Positions 1 to 4,732 of a stretch of 5,381 nt of DNA are shown one piece after another; the stretch's first letter is position 1, and each line of letters begins with the position of its first letter. Location of the stretch: the NCBI GenBank assembly GCA_029987315.1, contig DALTVZ010000013.1, forward strand, positions 1 to 5,381, read 5' to 3'. Origin of the DNA: Methanocorpusculum sp. Lineage in GTDB: Archaea; Halobacteriota; Methanomicrobia; Methanomicrobiales; Methanocorpusculaceae. The position numbers and the translations under genes were made by a program. A model generated the notes under the pieces. The model was not told the DNA's origin, made no database searches, and was given only the letters and a program-made list of their open reading frames with translations.

Positions 1-1197
1 CAGGTGGATCCCGTCTACTTCTGGGGTCGCGGTGATCATCTGTTCAGAGATCGGTTTTGCTTTGCCTTTGAATGCAGGTCCGAGCTTTCCGAAGTTTGGC
101 ACGATCGCTTTGTGGTGGACCTTCTTTGCTTCGGGGTACTGGACAAAGACGGTATTTTTCTGACCTGAGACACGGGAGTGGGCCTTGAGGTCATAGTCTG
201 TTCTGTCCGCGATACCGACGATCTCGACCCAACCGAATCTGTCTGAAAGAGCCTCTGCGTCCCAGCAGTCTGTTGCATAGTGGGCACGCTCATCGGGCAT
301 GTGCTGCCGGAATCTGATCTTGTCTGGATCAAATCCGATGGTGGTCAGGATATCGTGGGTCATTGCTACATAATATGCGACATATTCGTTTGCGATGATG
401 CCTTGATCCACCGCTTCCCGCATCGATTTTATGACGGCAGGGGTTTCCTTATCCTGCTGGTCGATGCCCCAGAGAGGCATTTTATAATCTGCGTATCTGG
501 AGAAGTTCGGGTGATCCTTTTCTTCCGGGTGGACGAATATTTCAGCTTCTGCCTGGGTGAATTCACGCAGACGGATCATACCCTGACGAGGGGATATTTC
601 ATTTCTGTAGGATTTTCCGATCTGGACCGCTCCGAAGGGGAGGTGGTCACGATAGAATCTCAGAAGTCTTGCAAAATCCACGAACATACCCTGTGCCGTT
701 TCCGGGCGGAGGTATCCTTTTCTCTGCCCGCCGGGGCCGATCGAGGTGGAGAACATGAGGTTGAAATCAAAGACGGCTACTTCGCCAAGAACTTTTCCGC
801 AGCCTGGGCATTCTTTGTCGATAAGGGCATCATGAAGTGCCTCTTTAGACATGGTACCTGCATGCGGGATGCCAAATGCTTCGGCAACATGATCTGCCCG
901 GAGGAATTCCTGACAGTGGGGACACTGAAACATTTTATCCGAGAATCCTCCGACATGTCCTGAAGCAACGTAGATCGGCTCGATACCAACGGTCGGGCAC
1001 TCGATCTCGTAGTATCCTTCCTGTACTACGTAAAAGTGGCGCCAGATGGATTCGATACGGCGTTTTAGCATCGCCCCAAGGGGGCCGTAGTCGATAAATC
1101 CGGCGACCGATCCATATATTTCAGAGGAAGGCCAGACAAAACCTCTTCTGCGTGCTAGTTCAATAACTTTTTCGTAGGTGTCTTCGTGTTCTGCCAT
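1..1197 (-). CDS. glyS: Glycyl-tRNA synthetase, archaeal/eukaryotic class II type (3' end missing)
   Basis: This cytoplasmic enzyme charges tRNA-Gly with glycine using ATP. Reading the minus strand from the ATG at 1197-1195 gives 399 uninterrupted codons that run off the left edge. Visible landmarks are the N-terminal RRGFVWPSSEIYGSVAGF stretch with DYGPLGA (residues 17-42), ECPTV (66-70), the ASGHVGGFSD glycine-site region (78-87), two CxxC pairs (CPHC 92-95, CPGC 130-133) that look like a zinc-binding insertion, RPETAQG (164-170), and class II motif 2 with YRNEISPR (197-204) and REFTQAE (211-217). The family is usually about 560-580 residues, so motif 3 and the C-terminal anticodon-binding domain should lie outside the window. 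The start fits the family N-terminus; no Shine-Dalgarno precedes it. The gene diverges from the plus-strand genes. The zinc role is inferred from the cysteines. Confidence 0.96.
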   Translation of the reverse strand, partial: MAEHEDTYEKVIELARRRGFVWPSSEIYGSVAGFIDYGPLGAMLKRRIESIWRHFYVVQEGYYEIECPTVGIEPIYVASGHVGGFSDKMFQCPHCQEFLRADHVAEAFGIPHAGTMSKEALHDALIDKECPGCGKVLGEVAVFDFNLMFSTSIGPGGQRKGYLRPETAQGMFVDFARLLRFYRDHLPFGAVQIGKSYRNEISPRQGMIRLREFTQAEAEIFVHPEEKDHPNFSRYADYKMPLWGIDQQDKETPAVIKSMREAVDQGIIANEYVAYYVAMTHDILTTIGFDPDKIRFRQHMPDERAHYATDCWDAEALSDRFGWVEIVGIADRTDYDLKAHSRVSGQKNTVFVQYPEAKKVHHKAIVPNFGKLGPAFKGKAKPISEQMITATPEVDGIHL

Positions 1198-1235
1198 AAG
1201 GATATCTGGATATTTATGGGGTTTGAATCCATATA

Positions 1236-1253
1236 GAATATACTGTGTTTCGG
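1236..1253 (-). promoter_or_regulatory. Candidate BRE/TATA promoter of glyS
   Basis: On the minus strand this reads CCGAAACACAGTATATTC, a purine-rich BRE-like CCGAAA followed by a TATA-like GTATATT. The box is about 40 bp upstream of the glyS ATG. An archaeal start some 25 bp downstream would leave a leader of about 15 nt. No Shine-Dalgarno sequence is seen in that leader. The assignment rests on position and composition only; a second AT-rich stretch at 1210-1217 sits too close to the start codon to be the main box. Confidence 0.4.
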
Positions 1254-1390
1254 GCTCTATGCTTTGGAGGCTTCTATCTATAGAGATGGATTCCGGGAGG
1301 CTGTTTTGGGAAGGGGAATATCATACAGTTTTCGTTGGTATTAATTATTTGCATCATAGTTTACTGCTGCTTTGTTTCCCGCTTCAAGAC

Positions 1391-1404
1391 ATAAACATTA
1401 TATG
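1391..1404 (+). promoter_or_regulatory. Candidate TATA-box promoter of the helix-turn-helix gene
   Basis: The AT-rich stretch ATAAACATTATATG contains TTATAT at 1398-1403, about 50 bp upstream of the ATG at 1453. A start near 1425 would give a leader of roughly 27 nt, long enough to include the Shine-Dalgarno site at 1438-1444. A weaker AT-rich alternative is at 1340-1350, which would give a leader of about 80 nt containing two four-codon open frames. Confidence 0.4.
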
Positions 1405-1435
1405 GATAAAGATACATGTTGAAGGGATAGTCAAT

Positions 1436-1450
1436 ATGGAGGGATACTAA
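1436..1450 (+). other. Four-codon leader open frame (MEGY) directly upstream of a gene start
   Basis: ATG GAG GGA TAC TAA begins at the upstream copy of the duplicated start unit and stops 2 nt before the ATG at 1453. The weak Shine-Dalgarno-like GAAGGGAT lies 7 nt upstream of its ATG. Stop and start are close enough for translational coupling in principle. It is too short for coding statistics, may be a by-product of the duplication, and there is no evidence that it is translated. Confidence 0.2.
1438..1444 (+). promoter_or_regulatory. Ribosome binding site GGAGGGA for the 1453 gene
   Basis: GGAGGGA is complementary to the CCUCC core of the archaeal 16S rRNA 3' end and lies 8 nt before the ATG at 1453. 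This supports that ATG as the start over the out-of-frame ATG at 1436, which overlaps the site. Confidence 0.75.
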
Positions 1451-1452
1451 AT

Positions 1453-2064
1453 ATGGCACCAAAAAAGAGACAGAAGGATTTGATGCTCTTATTTTCCAAT
1501 CTGACGCAGAAAACGAAGATCATCGAACCGATGAAGACACTTCACGGGACGCTTCGTGATCAGGATGCGGTAGAACGGGAAATAGCTCTGATCATGCGAG
1601 AGATTCAGGAACGCGGCTTTTTCAAGACAAAACTTGAACCGATCCAACTTGCGCGCCTAATAACCGCCTTCTATGCGGATAAGAATGATACAGAGATCGC
1701 CCGGGAACTTGGCGATGAGAAATTATCAAAGACCGTGGCTCGAGCCCGCGTTCAGCTGAAATTGTTCCGCGATCTGGATTTCAATATGCCATTCGATCAG
1801 GAACAGATGAAAACGCTGATGAGTTCTGAGATGACGATGAAGGAGATCTCCGAAGAGCTCGGCATCTCTCCAACAACTCTGCGTGAATACCGGCATGTGA
1901 TCGAGCAGAAAGAGGATACAACACTCGACCCATTCCTTGAGAGGATCAAAGATGTCATGGAAGACCGTGATCTGACGGAAAAGATGACATCCGGTCTTCA
2001 GGAAGATACGCTTGGCGAGTCCATCGATGTTGCCGAGTCAACAGACATGACCGAGCTGAACTGA
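1453..2064 (+). CDS. Conserved euryarchaeal protein with two helix-turn-helix segments (conditioned medium-induced protein 4-like)
   Basis: A 203-residue soluble, highly charged protein without signal peptide or membrane segment. Residues 1-35 are basic and include an LFSNLTQKTKIIEP stretch. Residues 36-74 look helical. A first helix-turn-helix-like segment lies at about 79-103 (DTEIARELG followed by the basic VARARVQLK), and a second at about 128-150 (MKEISEELGISPTTLREYR). The C-terminus (about 183-203) is acidic. From memory, this order matches the archaeal family annotated as conditioned medium-induced protein 4 in haloarchaea: an LF..T N-terminus, D/TEIARELG, a basic helix, a PFD link, a second HTH, then an acidic end. 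I cannot check this by search. A DNA-binding or transcription-related role is inferred from the two segments; no target is visible. The start is supported by the Shine-Dalgarno site at 1438-1444. Confidence 0.85.
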   Translation: MAPKKRQKDLMLLFSNLTQKTKIIEPMKTLHGTLRDQDAVEREIALIMREIQERGFFKTKLEPIQLARLITAFYADKNDTEIARELGDEKLSKTVARARVQLKLFRDLDFNMPFDQEQMKTLMSSEMTMKEISEELGISPTTLREYRHVIEQKEDTTLDPFLERIKDVMEDRDLTEKMTSGLQEDTLGESIDVAESTDMTELN

Positions 2065-2070
2065 CCCTAT

Positions 2071-2083
2071 TCTTTTATTTTTT
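2071..2083 (+). terminator. T-rich tract, possible archaeal terminator
   Basis: TCTTTTATTTTTT begins 7 bp after the stop codon at 2062-2064. Archaeal RNA polymerase terminates at U-rich tracts without needing a hairpin, and no stem is seen before this one. The tract also falls where a TATA-like box for the next gene would be, so its role is ambiguous. Confidence 0.45.
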
Positions 2084-2086
2084 AAA
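2073..2086 (+). promoter_or_regulatory. Possible TATA-like element for the hydrolase gene (leaderless start)
   Basis: TTTATTTTTTAAA is centred about 22-24 bp upstream of the ATG at 2102, the usual distance from an archaeal TATA box to the transcription start. This would make the mRNA leaderless or nearly so, consistent with the lack of a Shine-Dalgarno sequence in the bases before the ATG. It overlaps the T-tract that could end the preceding transcript; read-through from upstream is the alternative. Confidence 0.3.
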
Positions 2087-2101
2087 CGCTATTATCTAGA
2101 T

Positions 2102-2767
2102 ATGCATATCAGATACCTTGGTCACTCCTGTTTTATTCTCGATGGTTCGAAGAAGATCCTTTTCGACCCGATGCCGATCGATGATCCTGCCGCCGTCAAA
2201 GCCGATCTAACACTGCTTTCCCATGCACATGCCGATCATATCGGTACGTGCCCTGAGCACTTTTCCACCACCGTCGCGATCCATGAGCTTTCCGGATATC
2301 TGAAAACCCTTGGTGTTTCCACGATCGGGATGAACATCGGAGGATCGGTCGAGTATGAGGGAGTAACGATCCGGATGGTCCCGGCCCAGCACTCCTCCTC
2401 AATTCGTCTGGATGATGGAACCAGCCTTTACATGGGTCAGGCCTGCGGGTTCATTGTGGAAATGGACGGGCATGTGATCTATTATGCCGGAGACACAGGT
2501 CTTTTCTCAGACATGAAGCTGCTCAAAGATCTCTATCATCCTGATGTCGCGATCCTGCCGACCGGAGGCCGTTATACGATGGGACCCGAGGAATGTATGA
2601 TCGCTGCCGAATGGATCGGTGCAAAGATCATGATCCCGATGCATGCAAACACCTTCCCGGAGATAGAACAGGATCTGGAAGCGTTGAAATATGCGCTCGA
2701 GCTGACAACATCGGTCCGCGTGAAGATCATGCTGCCCGGCGATTCTTTGGAACTTGCGTCTGAATGA
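2102..2767 (+). CDS. UPF0173/UlaG-like metal-dependent hydrolase (metallo-beta-lactamase fold)
   Basis: A 221-residue cytoplasmic protein close to the usual length of UPF0173 proteins. The metal-binding residues are in place: HAHADH (41-46), H97 in AQHSSS, D131 in YYAGDTGLF, and H181 in IPMHANTFP. The GRYTMGPEE stretch (156-164) is also typical of the family. The opening MHIRYLGHSCF matches the standard family N-terminus, which fixes the start at 2102 despite no Shine-Dalgarno site. The fold places two metal ions, commonly zinc or manganese, in the active site. The best-studied relative, UlaG, is a lactonase acting on L-ascorbate 6-phosphate, but the substrate of the archaeal proteins is not established and cannot be inferred here. 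It lies 37 bp after the helix-turn-helix gene and 64 bp before the importer operon; neither neighbour suggests a substrate. Confidence 0.93.
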   Translation: MHIRYLGHSCFILDGSKKILFDPMPIDDPAAVKADLTLLSHAHADHIGTCPEHFSTTVAIHELSGYLKTLGVSTIGMNIGGSVEYEGVTIRMVPAQHSSSIRLDDGTSLYMGQACGFIVEMDGHVIYYAGDTGLFSDMKLLKDLYHPDVAILPTGGRYTMGPEECMIAAEWIGAKIMIPMHANTFPEIEQDLEALKYALELTTSVRVKIMLPGDSLELASE

Positions 2768-2775
2768 TCCTCTGA

Positions 2776-2796
2776 GTGTGGACGAGAAATCCACAC
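2776..2796. promoter_or_regulatory. Perfect inverted repeat GTGTGGA-N7-TCCACAC upstream of the importer operon
   Basis: Two exact 7-bp arms (2776-2782 and 2790-2796) flank a 7-nt spacer, CGAGAAA. The repeat starts 9 bp after the hydrolase stop codon and ends about 4 bp before the TATA-like stretch of the importer promoter. As DNA it could be an operator for a dimeric regulator, plausibly metal-responsive given the downstream genes. As RNA it would fold as a stem-loop followed by the short TTCTTT, possibly ending or stabilising the hydrolase transcript. The symmetry is seen; the function is inferred. I could not match it to a named regulator box. Confidence 0.5.
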
Positions 2797-2799
2797 ATT

Positions 2800-2813
2800 C
2801 TTTAAAATAAAAA
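2800..2813 (+). promoter_or_regulatory. Candidate TATA-box promoter of the ABC importer operon
   Basis: CTTTAAAATAAAAA is centred about 25 bp upstream of the ATG at 2832, which would put transcription initiation at or near the start codon. No Shine-Dalgarno site precedes that ATG, so a leaderless message fits. The nearer TATATA (2823-2828) would place initiation inside the gene and is less likely. Confidence 0.45.
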
Positions 2814-2831
2814 TCCTACTAGTATATAGTT

Positions 2832-3959
2832 ATGAAAAATGATGGAGCTAGTAACACTAAAACATCGCGTCTCTATCATTCTATCCAGAAACGGAAACTT
2901 CTTGTTTTGGTCACACTTTTCATCGTTCTTCTCCTCGTCTCTCTTCTCGCGATCGGGATCGGTTCAGTGTACATCCCGCCCGGGGACGTTCTTTCGGTAT
3001 TTGGTCACGCGCTTTTCCCAGGCATCATTGACTCGCCGGATGGCGGCATGGCAGATCTGATCGTCATAAATTTCCGTCTTCCACGGATCCTGCTTGCCAT
3101 ACTTGCGGGAATTGCCTTATCAACTGCCGGAGCTGTTATGCAGGGGCTGCTTAGAAATCCGCTTGTCAGCCCGTTCACCCTTGGCCTTTCCTCGGCAGCG
3201 TCCTTTGGCGCCGCTCTTATCATCGTGCTCGGTCCGGCGATCTTCGGCTCGCTGTTTGCAGGGACGGTCATTCTTTTAGGCGTTACCTTCTCCGTCAAGT
3301 CAGGTCTTCTCATCATCTCGGCATTTATCTTCGGCTGGCTGAGTGTGATCCTCGTCTATCTCATCTCCCGAACGAAGCACACATCTCAGGCGATCATGAT
3401 ACTTGCCGGAGTGGTGATCGGCTACCTTTTCCAGGCCGGTCTGCTTGGTCTTAAGTACGTCTCCAATGACGAGGCTCTTCGGGATATCGTCACCTGGCTC
3501 ATGGGAGGGATGTGGGGTGCGACCTGGCAGGCCATCGCGATCCTTTTTCCGATCGTCATCATCTGTTTTTTCCTTGTCGAGCGAAGGGCCTGGGATCTGA
3601 ATACGCTTTCCAGCGGTGACGATGTCGCGAAAAATCTCGGGATCAATGTTCAGCGATTCAGGATCTCCGGTCTCCTGATCGTGAGCTTCGCTGCCTCGGC
3701 TTGTCTTGCGTTCACGGGGATCATAGGATTTGTCGGGCTCATGGCACCGCACATCTGCCGGATGCTCATTGGAAATGATTACCGGTATCTTTTACCGGCT
3801 TCAGCTCTGCTAGGGGCACTCATCCTCCTGATCTCCGACACCGTTGCCCGTGTTATTCTTGCCCCGATCGAGATACCGGTCGGGATCATCATGTACATCC
3901 TCGGCGGCATCTTCTTCCTCTTCCTGATCACGAGAGGGCATGGGAGGTATCTTGCATGA
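2832..3959 (+). CDS. ABC transporter permease, FecCD/BtuC family (iron complex or corrinoid uptake)
   Basis: A 375-residue membrane protein forming, as a probable homodimer, the channel of a type II ABC importer. A hydrophilic 22-residue N-terminus precedes the first membrane segment (about 23-46). Most of the rest is hydrophobic, consistent with the roughly ten helices of the family. Family motifs are NFRLPRILLAILAG (80-93), AGAVMQGLLRNPLVSPFTLG (99-118), the WLMGG stretch (222-226), the GDDVAKNLGINV loop (262-273), the ATPase-coupling stretch GFVGLMAPHICRMLIGNDYR (299-318), and a C-terminus with SDTVAR (335-340) and EIPVGI (347-352). It is slightly longer than the common 330-350 residues, owing to the N-terminal tail and a longer loop near 135-160. 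The last 4 bp overlap the ATPase gene. No Shine-Dalgarno site is seen; the start rests on reading-frame position and the promoter box. Substrate not determinable. Confidence 0.95.
   Translation: MKNDGASNTKTSRLYHSIQKRKLLVLVTLFIVLLLVSLLAIGIGSVYIPPGDVLSVFGHALFPGIIDSPDGGMADLIVINFRLPRILLAILAGIALSTAGAVMQGLLRNPLVSPFTLGLSSAASFGAALIIVLGPAIFGSLFAGTVILLGVTFSVKSGLLIISAFIFGWLSVILVYLISRTKHTSQAIMILAGVVIGYLFQAGLLGLKYVSNDEALRDIVTWLMGGMWGATWQAIAILFPIVIICFFLVERRAWDLNTLSSGDDVAKNLGINVQRFRISGLLIVSFAASACLAFTGIIGFVGLMAPHICRMLIGNDYRYLLPASALLGALILLISDTVARVILAPIEIPVGIIMYILGGIFFLFLITRGHGRYLA
3943..3948 (+). promoter_or_regulatory. Ribosome binding site GGAGGT inside the permease gene
   Basis: GGAGGT lies within the last codons of the permease gene, 7 nt before the ATG at 3956. 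It sets the ATPase start at the ATGA overlap and indicates translational coupling of the two genes. Confidence 0.8.
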
Positions 3960-4723
3960 ACATCTCGGTCGAGTCGGTCTCTCAAAAATACGGGAGTCAT
4001 GATGTTCTCCGTGACATCAGCTTCGAGTCAAAGTCCGGTGAGGTGCTCGCACTTCTTGGTCCAAACGGCTCGGGAAAATCCACGCTTATCAAAACAATCG
4101 CGGATATTTTGACCCCGGCTTCTGGTTCCATCACGATAGACGGGGTCGATGTGCAGAAGATCGACCCCATCGACCGTGCAAAGATGATCGGCTATGTTCC
4201 CCAATACTTCCATTATACCCCATTCACCACCGTTCTCGACACGGTTCTTATCGGCCGCCGTCCGTACATGAGCTGGTCGGTCTCGGATAACGATCTTGAA
4301 GTGGTCGACAACGCCCTTTCCACGATGAACATCACCGACCTCTCGGACCGGTTCGTGAACGAACTCTCAGGCGGCCAGAGGCAACGGGTGTTCATCGCCC
4401 GGGCACTTGCCCAGGACCCGTCCTTTTTCCTGTTCGATGAGCCGACAAGCTCCCTCGATCTTCGGCACCAGCTGGAGACCGTCTCGACCATGCGGGGGAT
4501 CGTGCAGAAGGAAAGATCTGGGATGATCATCGCCCTGCATGATCTGAATCTGGCACTACGTTACACCGACAAGGTCCTGATGCTCAAAGACGGGGCGATG
4601 TATGACTACGGGACCCCGTCCAAGGTCCTTACGGCGGAGTCAGTTCGTGAAGTATACGGCGTACATGCCGAGTTTGTTGAAAATGAACAGGGAAGATTCA
4701 TTCTTTCCTATGCTCCATCATAG
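3956..4723 (+). CDS. ABC transporter ATP-binding protein of the iron/corrinoid importer (FecE/BtuD family)
   Basis: A 255-residue cytoplasmic ATPase of the usual length for the family, which powers the adjacent permease as a dimer. All nucleotide-binding motifs are intact: Walker A GPNGSGKST (35-43), the Q-loop glutamine Q83 in YVPQ, signature LSGGQRQR (137-144), Walker B FFLFDEP with catalytic E162 (157-163), D-loop SSLD (165-168) and the switch histidine H195 in ALHDLN. The segment around 91-107, with GRRPYMSW, is typical of ATPases serving FecCD permeases. The ATG overlaps the permease stop (ATGA), with a strong Shine-Dalgarno at 3943-3948. Its TAG stop ends 9 bp before the binding-protein ATG, so the three genes should form one transcript. 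Confidence 0.96.
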   Translation: MNISVESVSQKYGSHDVLRDISFESKSGEVLALLGPNGSGKSTLIKTIADILTPASGSITIDGVDVQKIDPIDRAKMIGYVPQYFHYTPFTTVLDTVLIGRRPYMSWSVSDNDLEVVDNALSTMNITDLSDRFVNELSGGQRQRVFIARALAQDPSFFLFDEPTSSLDLRHQLETVSTMRGIVQKERSGMIIALHDLNLALRYTDKVLMLKDGAMYDYGTPSKVLTAESVREVYGVHAEFVENEQGRFILSYAPS

Positions 4724-4727
4724 AGGT
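4723..4727 (+). promoter_or_regulatory. Ribosome binding site GAGGT for the substrate-binding protein
   Basis: GAGGT begins on the last base of the ATPase stop codon and is separated by five T residues from the ATG at 4733. It supports that start and co-transcription with the ATPase gene. Confidence 0.65.
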
Positions 4728-4732
4728 TTTTT

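Larger units (their letters stand above)
1421..1456 (+). repeat. Imperfect tandem duplication of a Shine-Dalgarno/ATG unit, period 17 bp
   Basis: The 19-mers GAAGGGATAGTCAATATGG (1421-1439) and GGAGGGATACTAAATATGG (1438-1456) match at 16 of 19 positions and overlap by 2 bp, giving a 17-bp repeat. Each copy holds a Shine-Dalgarno-like AGGGAT followed by an ATG (1436 and 1453). The downstream copy has the better ribosome site (GGAGGG) and drives the 203-residue gene. The upstream ATG is out of frame and opens a four-codon frame. The alignment is read directly; any regulatory effect is inference. Confidence 0.7.

Noticed and set aside
280..963. A 227-codon plus-strand open frame opposite the synthetase gene
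   Set aside because: It lies wholly antisense to the well-supported glycyl-tRNA synthetase, has no recognisable motifs, and its composition mirrors the real gene's codons.
1178..1450. A 90-codon plus-strand frame across the divergent gap, with a possible 55-codon version from about 1287
   Set aside because: It overlaps the 5' end of glyS, lacks a Shine-Dalgarno site, has an irregular hydrophobic/aromatic composition typical of AT-rich non-coding DNA, and would cover the promoters. Only its terminal MEGY segment was kept, as a leader frame.
1198..1452. tRNA, small RNA, riboswitch or T-box in the divergent gap
   Set aside because: I found no cloverleaf, no TTCGA-type T-arm and no extended conserved stems. 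T-box control is also not expected in archaea.
2823..2828. TATATA immediately before the permease ATG as a promoter box
   Set aside because: Initiation about 25 bp downstream would fall inside the gene with no suitable nearby in-frame start. The box at 2800-2813 fits better.
3300..3752. A 150-codon minus-strand frame opposite the permease
   Set aside because: It is antisense to conserved permease motifs and its charged, repetitive composition is the expected reverse reading of hydrophobic codons.
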